Of a DNA stretch of 64,000 nucleotides, positions 53,082 to 63,038 are shown one piece after another (the stretch's first letter is position 1; each line of letters begins with the position of its first letter). The position numbers and the translations under genes are program-made. The notes under the pieces were generated by a model that saw only the letters and a program-made list of their open reading frames with translations, was not told the DNA's origin and did no database searches. The DNA is taken from assembly GCA_963783355.1 (NCBI GenBank), contig CAWANF010000002.1, forward strand, positions 382,050 through 446,049, given 5' to 3'. Origin of the DNA: CAWANF01 sp963783355 (GTDB lineage Bacteria > Bacteroidota > Rhodothermia > Balneolales > DATFMH01).

Positions 53082-55754
53082 TTATCCATCAATTTGTTCC
53101 GTTAGTAAATCAAAAACCTGACTTAATGCTTTTTCCAGATTTTCAGGCTGACGGCCACCAGCTGTTGCCAGGTTTGGCTGACCACCACCACCACCACCAA
53201 CGAGTCGTGCGACTTGTCCAACTAATGTTCCTGCCTTTATTCCTTTGTCTCGAATTAAATCTTCGGTGACAGTCGCAACCAGATAAGCTTTGCCCTGTTC
53301 ATTATCCCTGGTCCCAAGAATGGTGACAGTAGCTTCAGGACTTCTTTTCAATCCTTCATAACCTATCTGTTTGAGAATATCCATGTCGGCATCGGTAATC
53401 TCACCGGTAACCAACTGAATTTCCTGGCCCAGCATCCGGGCATTTTTTAAATTCTTATCTAATTCCATCAAAGCTGATTGCAGGCGCATCCTTTCAAGTT
53501 CTTTCTCCAGCGTCTTCTTTTCATCAATCAGCTTTTGGATATCTAAAATAACATTTTCTGTCTGACCTATTTCCGAATAAATGGCGTCCATTTTTTCTTT
53601 TTCCAGCCTAAGAAACTGGTCAGCCGCATGTCCGGTTACTGCTTCAATCCTGCGAACACCGGAAGCAACTGCTGTTTCATTTAAAAAACGAAAATAACCA
53701 ATTTCTCCGGTCGCCTTTACATGAGTACCACCGCATAATTCACGAGAATATGATGGATCGAATGTTATAACGCGAACACGATCCCCATATTTTTCACCAA
53801 ACAACATCGTCGCTCCCATCGTCTTGGCTTCTTCGATAGGTACATCACGCTGTTCAACCAGTGGAATATTTTCCTGAATTTTAAAATTGACAATTTTCTC
53901 AATTTCACCGAGTTCTTTGCGGGATACTGCTTTAAAATGGGAAAAGTCGAATCGTAAACGGGATGGTTCAACAAGGGAACCCTTCTGAGCAACGTGATCT
54001 CCGAGAACCTTGCGAAGAGCAGCATGAGCCAAATGTGTTGCCGAATGATGTTTCTGATTTTCAGCTCTGCGTTCCTGATCCACGTAACTTTTCCAAATGC
54101 CGGAAGGATCTTCAGGCAGTTTGTCTATATAATGAATAAAATGTCCCTGTGCTTTTTGAACATCCAGTACTCTGATATGTTCGTTACCATTCGACAAGAT
54201 ACCGGTGTCGGCCACCTGTCCCCCGCTTTCAGCATAAAAAGGAGTTGAATCGAGCAACAAAGCAAATCTATCGCCTTCTTTTCGCATAGCACGAATATGA
54301 GAATCATACTTCAGATAATCGTACCCGACAAACTGCGAATCATCTCCATCCGTTATTCCAATCCAGTCTTTCGTATTAGAGAGATCGACATTGAATTTTC
54401 CTGCGGCACGTGCCCGATCTTTTTGTTCCTGCATGCGTTCTTCAAAACCGGATTCGTCAACTTCAAGGCCCTTTTCACGAGCCATCAACCGGGTTAAATC
54501 AATAGGGAAACCATACGTATCATGTAATTTGAATGCATCTTCACCGGACAGTATTTTTTTATTTTCAATCATCTGCTCAAAAAGCTGGATTCCCTGTCCC
54601 AGTGTGCGCAGAAAGTTCGTCTCTTCCGCAGCGATGACCTGTTCGACATATCGTTGTTGTGCCTGCAGTTCCGGAAATACGGATGAAAACTGTTCTGCCA
54701 ATACATGAACCAGCTTATGCATGAATGGCTCTTTCAGGTTTAATCGATCCCATCCATATCGTATCGCGCGTCGTAATATTCTTCGGATCACATACCCGCG
54801 GCCGTCATTACCTGGCGATGCACCATCGGCAATAGAAAAACTTACGGCTCGAATATGATCAGCTATAACCCGCATGGCTATGTCCGTACCAGCATCAGAG
54901 CCATAACGAATGCCGGATATTTTTTCAATTTCATTCAACAATGGAGTAAATACGTCGGAATCGTAATTGGAACGCTTACCCTGTAAAACAGCACACATTC
55001 GTTCAAAGCCCATTCCCGTATCTACGTGCCTGGCAGGAAGCGGTAATAATTTTCCTCCCGGCTGTCGATTAAATTGGATGAACACGAGATTCCATATTTC
55101 CATTACCCGGGGATCATCTTTATTGACCAGGTAAGCTCCCTCAAGTTCATTACGCTCTTCATCGGAACGCAAATCGATGTGCACTTCGGAACAGGGCCCA
55201 CATGGACCGGTTTCACCCATTTCCCAAAAATTATCTTTCTTTCCGAATTTCAGGATATGATCCGGATTTATAGTCGTCTTTTTCGCCCAAAGATCCGCCG
55301 CTTCATCATCTGCTGGCAAACCATCTTCTTCATCCCCGATAAAAACGGTGGCATATAACCGATCCGGATCAAGGCCCCAAATACCAACCAACAGTTCCCA
55401 GGCCCATTCGATAGCTTCTTTCTTAAAATAGTCTCCGAACGACCAATTGCCGAGCATTTCGAATAATGTGTGATGATAGGTATCGTGCCCGACTTCCTCC
55501 AAATCGTTATGTTTACCACTTACCCTGATACAGCGTTGCGTATCAGCAGCACGGTTCCAAACTTTTCCATTCTTTTTAAACCCGACCTCTTCCCCTAAAA
55601 AAATAGGCTTAAACTGGTTCATTCCGGCGTTGGTAAACAATAATGTAGGATCATTTGCTGGAACAACCGGAGCACTATCGACGATGACATGCTCTTTGCT
55701 CTTAAAAAAATTCAGAAAATCTTGACGTATCTGCGCTGATGTTTTTTGCGACAT
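53082..55754 (-). CDS. alaS: Alanyl-tRNA synthetase
   Basis: 890 residues, complete. Class II catalytic core at the N terminus (TLLFTNAGMNQFKPIFLG, GNWSFGDYFKKEAI), editing domain with HHSATHLAHAALR and CGGTHVKATGEIG, and the C-terminal coiled-coil and DHHA1 glycine-rich domain (VGGGGGGQPNLATAGG). Charges tRNA-Ala. Monocistronic on the minus strand. Confidence 0.98.
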   Translation of the reverse strand: MSQKTSAQIRQDFLNFFKSKEHVIVDSAPVVPANDPTLLFTNAGMNQFKPIFLGEEVGFKKNGKVWNRAADTQRCIRVSGKHNDLEEVGHDTYHHTLFEMLGNWSFGDYFKKEAIEWAWELLVGIWGLDPDRLYATVFIGDEEDGLPADDEAADLWAKKTTINPDHILKFGKKDNFWEMGETGPCGPCSEVHIDLRSDEERNELEGAYLVNKDDPRVMEIWNLVFIQFNRQPGGKLLPLPARHVDTGMGFERMCAVLQGKRSNYDSDVFTPLLNEIEKISGIRYGSDAGTDIAMRVIADHIRAVSFSIADGASPGNDGRGYVIRRILRRAIRYGWDRLNLKEPFMHKLVHVLAEQFSSVFPELQAQQRYVEQVIAAEETNFLRTLGQGIQLFEQMIENKKILSGEDAFKLHDTYGFPIDLTRLMAREKGLEVDESGFEERMQEQKDRARAAGKFNVDLSNTKDWIGITDGDDSQFVGYDYLKYDSHIRAMRKEGDRFALLLDSTPFYAESGGQVADTGILSNGNEHIRVLDVQKAQGHFIHYIDKLPEDPSGIWKSYVDQERRAENQKHHSATHLAHAALRKVLGDHVAQKGSLVEPSRLRFDFSHFKAVSRKELGEIEKIVNFKIQENIPLVEQRDVPIEEAKTMGATMLFGEKYGDRVRVITFDPSYSRELCGGTHVKATGEIGYFRFLNETAVASGVRRIEAVTGHAADQFLRLEKEKMDAIYSEIGQTENVILDIQKLIDEKKTLEKELERMRLQSALMELDKNLKNARMLGQEIQLVTGEITDADMDILKQIGYEGLKRSPEATVTILGTRDNEQGKAYLVATVTEDLIRDKGIKAGTLVGQVARLVGGGGGGQPNLATAGGRQPENLEKALSQVFDLLTEQIDG

Positions 55755-55869
55755 TCGGATAATACGCTGGTTAAAGGTACTTTTTAAATTACTATTTCAT
55801 CACAGCTTATTAAAATAGCAAAAAGTATTTAAAATTTCCGCCCTTAAAACGTATTATCTGAACCGTTAA

Positions 55870-56220
55870 TTATTCTGCTTCGGTTTTCACACCCTCCCGG
55901 TATCGAAGAATATGCATCCGCTCCATGGTTATCATACCTTCCGTCACCACCTCATCGAGAAATGGCAGTATTTTCTGTAGATTTTCCTCACTATCGACCA
56001 TTTCAATTATAATGGGAAGATCCTGGGATAATCGCAGCAATTTTGTGGTATGTAAACGGCTGTGTGCGCCGTACCCCATGATTCCTTTTAAAACTGTCGC
56101 TCCGGCAAGGTTTAGTTCGCGGGCTTTCATTACAATTTCCTCATATAAGAGCTTGCCATCATGATAATCGGCTTCCCCTATAAATATTCTAAGCAACATT
56201 CCGTTTTCCGGCATCTTCAT
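55870..56220 (-). CDS. DUF190 protein
   Basis: 116 residues with the PII-like fold sequence of DUF190: LLRIFIGEADYHDGKLLYEEI, then LNLAGATVLKGIMGYGAHS and the closing DEVVTEGMITMERMHILRY. A good ribosome binding site (GGAGG) precedes the ATG at 56220. DUF190 genes often sit beside the fluoride channel gene crcB, but none is here. PII-like regulation of a transporter is a family guess. Confidence 0.9.
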   Translation of the reverse strand: MKMPENGMLLRIFIGEADYHDGKLLYEEIVMKARELNLAGATVLKGIMGYGAHSRLHTTKLLRLSQDLPIIIEMVDSEENLQKILPFLDEVVTEGMITMERMHILRYREGVKTEAE

Positions 56221-56505
56221 AACAGGCCTCCTCTGAAATTATAGTGGGGTGAACACTTTGTGTTTCATTATTTCTTATCGGTGCCCTGTTTGTAATATAT
56301 TATTTAGCATGAGGTTAGGAAATTAATTTTAAAAAATTAATTTCAAACGGTATGATTAATCGTGGTCTTATTCCATTGACCTGTAACAGGAAGCAATTTT
56401 TTATTTGATGCATTGGAAACATTTCTTACCATTTTCACATTATAAGATATCAAAAGTGTGGATTTACCGATCATTTTTTGATAACATCGTGGGCCTATTT
56501 TCAAA

Positions 56506-56967
56506 ATGAATATGAAGAATAAAAAACGCACTAAAATAATTATTGGCCGCTCCGAGAAAGTGGATTTTCCAGAACTCGATTTATATGAAATCGATTCAAA
56601 AATTGATACCGGAGCTTTTACGTCTTCGATTCACTGCACAAATATCCGTAAAAAAACTATAGACGGAAAAAAATTTGTGACGTTTAATCTGCTGGATAAA
56701 AGCCATGCACACTACAATAATAAACCATTTCAGTTACCGGTGTTCTCAGAAAATGAAGTAAAAAATTCATTCGGACAGATAGAAAGCAGGTATGTCGTAA
56801 AAACGAAAATCCGAATATTTGAAAAAGATTTCACTATCGAATTATCCCTGACCGACCGTTCCACGATGGGCTTCCCGGTCCTTCTTGGACGTAAAATATT
56901 ATTTAATCGTTTTATCGTCGATGTAACCCAAAAGAATCTCTCCCATAAACAAAAGAATAAGAATTGA
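56506..56967 (+). CDS. RimK-associated retropepsin-like protease (Zn_protease family)
   Basis: 153 residues of the family often called ATP-dependent zinc protease, now seen as retropepsin-like. The catalytic-type motif is KIDTGAFTSSIHC (about 31-43), with TIELSLTDRSTMGFPVLLGR as the second conserved block. Its stop overlaps the rimK start (TGATG), the usual pairing, and suggests it trims or processes RimK-modified proteins; no direct proof is known to me. Confidence 0.88.
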   Translation: MNMKNKKRTKIIIGRSEKVDFPELDLYEIDSKIDTGAFTSSIHCTNIRKKTIDGKKFVTFNLLDKSHAHYNNKPFQLPVFSENEVKNSFGQIESRYVVKTKIRIFEKDFTIELSLTDRSTMGFPVLLGRKILFNRFIVDVTQKNLSHKQKNKN

Positions 56968-57872
56968 TGAAAATTGGCATTCTAACAAGAAATCCACGTT
57001 TGTATTCAACCCGAAGGCTCATTGAAACTGCCACCGAAAGGGGCCACGAGGTTGAAACAATCGATCACCTGAAATGCTATGTTGTAATAGAAAAAGGAAA
57101 TCCATCTATTCATTATCAGAAAAGGACACTGGAAGGTTTTGGAGCCATTATACCGAGAATCGGAGCCTCCGTTACTTTTTATGGGACTGCCATTGTGCGG
57201 CAATTTGAAATGATGAACGTTTTTTCCGCAAATGAATCACAGGCCATCGTTCGCTCCCGTGACAAACTGAGAAGCATGCAAATTTTATCACGGGCTCATA
57301 TCGGGATGCCTAAAACCTGTTTTGCCCGAACCCCCGACGATAAACACGATGTCATCCGTCAGGTTGGAGGAGTCCCATTGATAATAAAACTATTGGAAGG
57401 CACACAGGGTATTGGTGTCATGCTGGCTAACACTAAGAAAGAGGCAGAATCGATACTTGAAACATTCTACGGGCTAAAAGTGAATATCCTGATCCAGGAA
57501 TTTATTCGTGAAGCGGAAGGGATCGATATCCGGGCATTCGTTGTCGATGGAAAAGTTGTTGCCGCAATAAAACGACAGGCAACCGAAGGTGAATTTCGAT
57601 CCAATATCCATCGGGGTGGTACCGCAACAGTTGTTAAACTTACTAAAGATGAAAAACAGACGGCGCTTAAAGCGGTAAAAGCACTTGGACTCTCAATTGC
57701 TGGAGTTGATATGTTGCCATCCAAACGGGGTCCATTGGTGATGGAAGTGAATTCATCTCCCGGACTGGAAGGAATCGAAAAAACAACCGGGGTCGATGTC
57801 GCTGCAAAAATCATCGATTTTATCGAACGTAAAGCAACAAAGCAGGGACAAAAAGATAAAATCGGGTATTGA
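56967..57872 (+). CDS. rimK: RimK-type ATP-grasp ligase
   Basis: 301 residues. ATP-grasp ligase family that adds glutamate residues to ribosomal protein S6 in E. coli. Motifs: LLEGTQGIGVMLA, IQEFIREAEGIDIRAFVV, FRSNIHRGG and the metal site VMEVNSSPGLEGIE. The ATG at 56967 shares its first base with the preceding stop; a TTG one codon earlier is in frame. Whether S6 ends in a suitable sequence in this organism is unknown. Confidence 0.93.
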   Translation: MKIGILTRNPRLYSTRRLIETATERGHEVETIDHLKCYVVIEKGNPSIHYQKRTLEGFGAIIPRIGASVTFYGTAIVRQFEMMNVFSANESQAIVRSRDKLRSMQILSRAHIGMPKTCFARTPDDKHDVIRQVGGVPLIIKLLEGTQGIGVMLANTKKEAESILETFYGLKVNILIQEFIREAEGIDIRAFVVDGKVVAAIKRQATEGEFRSNIHRGGTATVVKLTKDEKQTALKAVKALGLSIAGVDMLPSKRGPLVMEVNSSPGLEGIEKTTGVDVAAKIIDFIERKATKQGQKDKIGY

Positions 57873-58041
57873 TACGATACGAGATGCCCGATACCAGACA
57901 CCCGAGGCCGTCTTTCCGGATTCTGTATTCTGATTACCGCATTCTGTTTTATTATTCTTATTGTGATATCATTAACTTCTTTAAAACATTGTACAACATA
58001 ACCGTTTAGAACAATTCAACAACACACCAAAGCCTGCTGAA

Positions 58042-59196
58042 ATGACCGAATCCTCAAACTTCCGTTCTTTATATCCTCATATCAAAAAAGGAATTATTTA
58101 CTTAAACCATGCGGCTGTAAGCCCTCTGTCGTATAAAGTCCTGGATGCTGTAAATTTACATTTGAGTGAACGAAGCGACGGGATGATCGATAGTTTCCCC
58201 AGGGACCTGGAAGTAATGGATGATTGCCGGTCAAAGGTGGCTCAATTAGTACATACTACACCCGATAGAATATCTTTTGCTCAAAATACATCGGAAGCAT
58301 TGAATATTGTCGCGGGCGGCATCGACTGGCATGAAGGAGATCGCGTTTTACTGAATACAATGGAGTTTCCGGCTAATGTATATCCTTATATTAATTTGAA
58401 ATCGAAGGGAGTTGAACTGGATTTTATCAATGATGATGATGGTAAAATTACTCCGGAAATGATTGAAAAAGCGCTGACTCCCAAAACCCGGGTTGTGGCC
58501 ATCAGCGCTGTTCAGTTTTTGAGTGGATACAAAGCTGATTTGAAACAAATTGGTGAATTATGTAATGAGAAAAATATTTGGTTTGTGGTGGATGGAATAC
58601 AAGCGGTAGGAGCTGTTGATATTAATGTAAAATCAATGCATATCGATGCCCTTGCCGCAGGCGGACATAAATGGCAAATGGCACCACAAGGCATTGGTTT
58701 CCTCTATGTCAGCGAAGCTTTGCAGGAGCAGATCCATCAAAATTCGCTCGGATGGCTGTCCGTTAAAGAACCCTGGCAATTATTTAATCACGATCAATCT
58801 TTAGAGCCGACAGCCAAACGATTCGAGGGCGGAACATATAACTTCCCGGGTATCTATGGCTACCGGGCTTCGTTATCAATACTTCTCGATTTCGGTATTG
58901 AAAATATTGAAAGACATATCTCTCATCTGACAAAATTAATCGTCGAGGGTTTGTCCGGCGAGAAGAGCATGACATTATATACCTCGGAAATACCGGAACA
59001 GCGTGCCGGTATTGTGACTTTTACCCTGCAGGATGACATAAAAGCTGATGATTTATTTCAATATCTCTCAAAAAATCAAATAATCGTCGCTGTCAGGGAA
59101 GGAAAAATCCGTTTTGCACCTCATTTTTATAATACCAAAGAAGAAATAGAACAGTCATTAACCATTTTAAAGAAATACCTTGTAACTTATCAGTAA
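58042..59196 (+). CDS. Class-V aminotransferase family PLP enzyme
   Basis: 384 residues. PLP lysine Lys210 in AAGGHKWQMAPQG, with NTSEALNIV and VDGIQAVGAVDI as cofactor contacts. The C-terminal part lacks the active-site cysteine loop of cysteine desulfurases (it reads VAVREGKIRFAPHFYNT), so it is closer to isopenicillin-N-epimerase-like or kynureninase-like members. Substrate unknown. 22 bases upstream of the YihY gene, probably one transcript. Confidence 0.88.
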   Translation: MTESSNFRSLYPHIKKGIIYLNHAAVSPLSYKVLDAVNLHLSERSDGMIDSFPRDLEVMDDCRSKVAQLVHTTPDRISFAQNTSEALNIVAGGIDWHEGDRVLLNTMEFPANVYPYINLKSKGVELDFINDDDGKITPEMIEKALTPKTRVVAISAVQFLSGYKADLKQIGELCNEKNIWFVVDGIQAVGAVDINVKSMHIDALAAGGHKWQMAPQGIGFLYVSEALQEQIHQNSLGWLSVKEPWQLFNHDQSLEPTAKRFEGGTYNFPGIYGYRASLSILLDFGIENIERHISHLTKLIVEGLSGEKSMTLYTSEIPEQRAGIVTFTLQDDIKADDLFQYLSKNQIIVAVREGKIRFAPHFYNTKEEIEQSLTILKKYLVTYQ

Positions 59197-59218
59197 AGAG
59201 AGACTTACAATAGCAGAA

Positions 59219-60142
59219 ATGCGGAAAATACTGTACGAAGCAAAAAAATTCATTTGGGAAACAACTCAGAACTGGTTGGATGACCGGATTCCTTTGCATA
59301 GTGCTGCTCTGGCATTTTATACCATTTTCTCTCTGGCCCCTCTGCTGATTATTGTCGTTGCTATCTCAGGTTTTCTATTTTCAAAAGAGGCCTCTGCAAA
59401 TCAAATTGCCTATTATCTACGTGATATTGTCGGGCCCGATGTAACAAAAAACATCATGCAGATTATGCAAAATGCCCATCGTCAACACAGCAGCCTAATT
59501 GCGACGATTATTGGTATCGGCATCCTTTTATTCGGTTCTACTACGGTAATCACCCAGTTAAAAAGCAGTTTAAATAATATATGGAATGTAACTACGCGAC
59601 CTGGTCAATCGATCAAAGCTTATATTATCGACCGTTTTTTAGCCCTGCTTACCATCCTTGTACTGTCCATTACCCTCGTAGCGTCACTCATCATTGAAGC
59701 CCTTCTGGGCATTTTAAAACCGACCCTCGATGTCGTCATTCCGCTTGGAGTCGATTTCTGGAACCTTACAAACGACATAGTGTCGAAAATCATTACTCTT
59801 TTGCTCTTCGCATTTATTTTCAAACTGCTCCCTGATATAAAAGTAAAATGGAGGACTACCCTGCTCGGAGCTTTTATTACTATGCTGTTATTTGAGTTCG
59901 GTCGGTATTTTATAGGATTATACCTTTCTATAGGAAATTTAAGTACCACATATGGTGCAGCCAGCTCTTTTGTCTTATTTCTGGTATGGGTGTACTATAA
60001 CGCACTTATTGTCTACACCGGAGCTGAATTTACCCATACCTATATGCGTCGTTATGAACCGGAGATTGAAACCTCCAGCCATGTTCGTTTAAACATGTAT
60101 CCTGATGACGAAGTAGATATTGATACCGACGCCTTGTCCTGA
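59219..60142 (+). CDS. YihY/BrkB family membrane protein
   Basis: 307 residues with about six transmembrane helices. Conserved family segments are LHSAALAFYTIFSLAPLLII at the N terminus and TYGAASSFVLFLVWVYYNA before the last helix, and the tail is acidic. Once misnamed RNase BN; the real function is unknown, with transport suggested. Ends its transcript at the shared terminator. Confidence 0.92.
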   Translation: MRKILYEAKKFIWETTQNWLDDRIPLHSAALAFYTIFSLAPLLIIVVAISGFLFSKEASANQIAYYLRDIVGPDVTKNIMQIMQNAHRQHSSLIATIIGIGILLFGSTTVITQLKSSLNNIWNVTTRPGQSIKAYIIDRFLALLTILVLSITLVASLIIEALLGILKPTLDVVIPLGVDFWNLTNDIVSKIITLLLFAFIFKLLPDIKVKWRTTLLGAFITMLLFEFGRYFIGLYLSIGNLSTTYGAASSFVLFLVWVYYNALIVYTGAEFTHTYMRRYEPEIETSSHVRLNMYPDDEVDIDTDALS

Positions 60143-60577
60143 CATCTGCTAAAAATATTTTAAATTTATTTCATTGAAATAAGTCTGGAAATGCCCTCAA
60201 GTGAATCAAGAATAAAAAGCTAACACACTGATTTATTGAGCGTTATACCTAATCCCTTCATAACTTTGTCAAAACAATGGGCTTATTCCGGGTAACCTGA
60301 TTATATGCGATTCCAATTTGAAGATTTATGCATTTTTTTCGTGGCTGAGCAAAATAATAGCCAATTTGGGTGCGTTAACACTTCAAATTCAGTAAAAAAT
60401 TATGACACAGTTTACGAAAGCACATATTCATCCTAAAGACAGCAGAGACATAGAGCACATTAATTCGTTAATGAAGCATTAACGAACTACCCCTCATAAA
60501 TCCTCCACAAAGGGTACATCTTGAAAAGATGTGCCCTTTTTATTTAAGGGCACATTTAATTCAAATAATTAATTTTC
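60143..60577. other. Intergenic region between convergent genes
   Basis: 435 bases without a credible gene between the YihY gene and the convergent flavoprotein gene. The only clear element is the bidirectional terminator at 60509-60538. Confidence 0.5.
60509..60538. terminator. Strong bidirectional intrinsic terminator
   Basis: AAAGGGTACATCTT pairs with AAGATGTGCCCTTT (one T-G pair) around a two-base loop, followed by TTTATTT on the plus strand and A/T-rich sequence on the other. Serves the converging YihY and flavoprotein genes. Confidence 0.9.
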
Positions 60578-61522
60578 TTAATAAACTTCCAGGAACATCC
60601 TGTCGGATGGTTTGGTGCCTTTCTTAATATCATCGCTTTTCCACTGTGCGGGACTGATAGCTTTTAACTCATCAGAAGCAATGAAATAGTCATTTAATCC
60701 GGCTTCGGCCAGCAATTTATAAATACCAGTCTCCATTCCTTTCAACCCGCAAACATAAATCAGCGTATTGTCTTTACTAAGAATTGGATGCAATAATTCG
60801 GCATTATCAACGATTTGATACTGCACGTAAGGTTTAGTACCATCCGGACGACGATCCTCTCTTGATATTGATTTCAGGTAATGAAAGTTTGGAACTTTTT
60901 TATCCAGTGGTTCAAAATATTCGTTGTATAGCAAATCGGTACGGTATGGGCTTCCGAAGATAAAAACGACATCCGATTTTGTGCCCATTTCCATCAAATC
61001 CATGACCATGCCGCGGAATGGAGCGATACCGGTTCCAGTAGCTAAAAAGATGTAATTATAATCTTCTGGATGCTCGGGCAAGATGAATTTTTTACCGCTT
61101 GGTCCGGTCATCTTCACTTTATCGCCAGGTTTTAGACTGCAAAGATAATTAGAACAAACACCCGTAAATAATTCCTGGGTTTCCCAGTTTTCGTCAACAA
61201 CCCGTTTTACAATTGTCGAAACTAACTTGCCATGGCCATCTTCTCCCTTACTTGGGGAGCTTACCGAATATAAACGTAATTTATGCGGACGACCGTCTTC
61301 CTGTGTTCCCGGTGGTACAATACCGATACTCTGCCCAGCACGAATATTACCTTCTAACGCGGTACCGGAAACATCAAAGGTGATATGCCGTACAAAGTTA
61401 GGACTGGTCTCCAAAGTAGCAATTCGGCTTTCTACAACAGGGACTTCAACAGGGTCTTTTGGTTTATAAATATTTATAGCTACATCGGGAAGTACAACTT
61501 CTGTACTGATGCTTTTTATCAT
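60578..61522 (-). CDS. Plant-type ferredoxin-NADP reductase-like flavoprotein
   Basis: 314 residues. FAD-binding HKLRLYSVSSPS, the GKKFILP region, NADP-binding LATGTGIAPFRGM, FIFGSPYRTDLLY and VCGLKGMETG, and a C-terminal aromatic Tyr (FLEVY) stacking on the flavin: all hallmarks of plant-type FNR. Passes electrons between NADPH and ferredoxin or flavodoxin. Alone on its transcript; the partner ferredoxin is not adjacent. Confidence 0.92.
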   Translation of the reverse strand: MIKSISTEVVLPDVAINIYKPKDPVEVPVVESRIATLETSPNFVRHITFDVSGTALEGNIRAGQSIGIVPPGTQEDGRPHKLRLYSVSSPSKGEDGHGKLVSTIVKRVVDENWETQELFTGVCSNYLCSLKPGDKVKMTGPSGKKFILPEHPEDYNYIFLATGTGIAPFRGMVMDLMEMGTKSDVVFIFGSPYRTDLLYNEYFEPLDKKVPNFHYLKSISREDRRPDGTKPYVQYQIVDNAELLHPILSKDNTLIYVCGLKGMETGIYKLLAEAGLNDYFIASDELKAISPAQWKSDDIKKGTKPSDRMFLEVY

Positions 61523-62091
61523 ATCTCCCTCTCTTCTGTTATTTGCTTAACTGATTCATGTTCATCAAATATTTGCCTTATTACCTCGTAAGAGGCCGAA
61601 TTTAATCATTCGGGCATTTTTCCATTTCCGGTTTTCAAACTTCTATTTTTACAGACAATAAATCATGTCTGAGTATATACCAACGAGCATATTATTACGC
61701 AATAAAAATTTACCACGCAATATAGCTAATTCCTTTTACATGGTGATATCGGGAACTTAAAATGTATTATTTATCGTTAAACTTTCAATAAATAGAAGAA
61801 TTATAAATATCCGCTTAGAAGTATAGCGTAATTTTCAATTCTATTATTTACCTAATTTGCTTTTTAATTGAAGATATTTGCTCGATTTCAGCTATTTATC
61901 TACGCATGATATGCTATCTGTCAACTCGGTTATTAAATTCTGCTAATTATTATATGCGGTCTATACCAAAATTTCCCGGTTGAGTTATCTTTCATAAATC
62001 TTTAGTTCATTCATCAATTATTAATTCTTTTCCAGAGAGATACCGAAACTGGTTTTAAACATTATTAATACACTATTTCATTTTATTCGTT
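61523..62091. other. AT-rich divergent intergenic region
   Basis: 569 bases between the divergent flavoprotein and hydroxylase genes, very AT-rich, probably holding both promoters. I find no small gene, RNA or strong hairpin. Confidence 0.4.
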
Positions 62092-62835
62092 ATGAGAAAG
62101 CAATTACTTCAAATCGGTTTCAACATATTACAAAAGTATGAACGGCTTATAACCAAATACGCTCCGAATGGTACCGATACATTCATCGACAGCAGTGTCT
62201 TTGAATGGTCCAAAAACATAGAGGAAAACTGGACCATAATTCGCAAGGAACTTGAGGAAGTTCTTCAATACCAGGAAAATATCCCCCGGTTTCAGGATAT
62301 TTCCGAAGATCAGACCAAAATTACTACCGATAATAAATGGAAAACCTTCTTTTTGTATGGTTATGGTTTCAAATCGGAGCTGAACTGTAAACTTTGTCCC
62401 CAAACGGCTAAAATACTCGAAGAGAATATTCCCGGCATGAAAACAGCCATGTTTTCAATTCTTGAAGGTGGAAAACATATCCCCGCCCACCGCGGGCCTT
62501 ATAAAGGGGTTCTGCGCCTTCATCTCGGCCTGATCGTCCCTGAACCTAATATGAACTGCCGCATCCGTGTTGGAGAAGATTACACCCATTGGGAAGAAGG
62601 AAAATGCATGTTTTTTGATGATACACATAATCACGAAGTCTGGAATGATTCTCCAAAACAACGTGTCGTCCTTTTTGTTGATTTTGTCCGCCCCATGCCT
62701 TTTCCATTATCGGCGATTAACAGCCTGATTATTTGGCTTATTGGAATTTCACCATTCGTACAGGATGGTAAAAAGAACCAGGCGAAATGGGATGAGAAGC
62801 TGGAAAAAATTATCAACCAGCTTCAGGAGGCCTGA
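62092..62835 (+). CDS. Aspartyl/asparaginyl beta-hydroxylase family dioxygenase
   Basis: 247 residues. Fe(II)/2-oxoglutarate-dependent fold: first iron histidine in HIPAHRGPYKGVLRLHLGL, the strand MFFDDTHNHEVWNDS with the second histidine, and the RVVLFVDFVRPM arginine for 2-oxoglutarate. A late hydrophobic segment (about 204-222) suggests membrane association, as in LpxO, which hydroxylates lipid A. Substrate not certain. Confidence 0.9.
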   Translation: MRKQLLQIGFNILQKYERLITKYAPNGTDTFIDSSVFEWSKNIEENWTIIRKELEEVLQYQENIPRFQDISEDQTKITTDNKWKTFFLYGYGFKSELNCKLCPQTAKILEENIPGMKTAMFSILEGGKHIPAHRGPYKGVLRLHLGLIVPEPNMNCRIRVGEDYTHWEEGKCMFFDDTHNHEVWNDSPKQRVVLFVDFVRPMPFPLSAINSLIIWLIGISPFVQDGKKNQAKWDEKLEKIINQLQEA

Positions 62836-62853
62836 GTCACATATTTTTACCGA

Positions 62854-62887
62854 ATAAAAGCATCGCAAAAACATTCGATGCTTTTAT
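62854..62887 (+). terminator. Intrinsic terminator after the hydroxylase gene
   Basis: ATAAAAGCATCG pairs perfectly with CGATGCTTTTAT around a 10-base loop and is followed by TTT. Confidence 0.9.
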
Positions 62888-63038
62888 TTTGACTTTCCCC
62901 GGCCATAAAATCTGTTTCTTTATACTATTCTATCTATTTACGGGTTAGTAACAACAGTTCGGGGGTTAACCGAATGCTTAAAAAGCTGGCTTTGTTAGAG
63001 ATGAAAGGGATTTGTAATTATTTAATGAGAAAAGGTAC

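Noticed and set aside
58042..59196. Cysteine desulfurase (SufS/IscS) annotation
   Set aside because: PLP lysine is present, but the active-site cysteine loop is missing at the C terminus.
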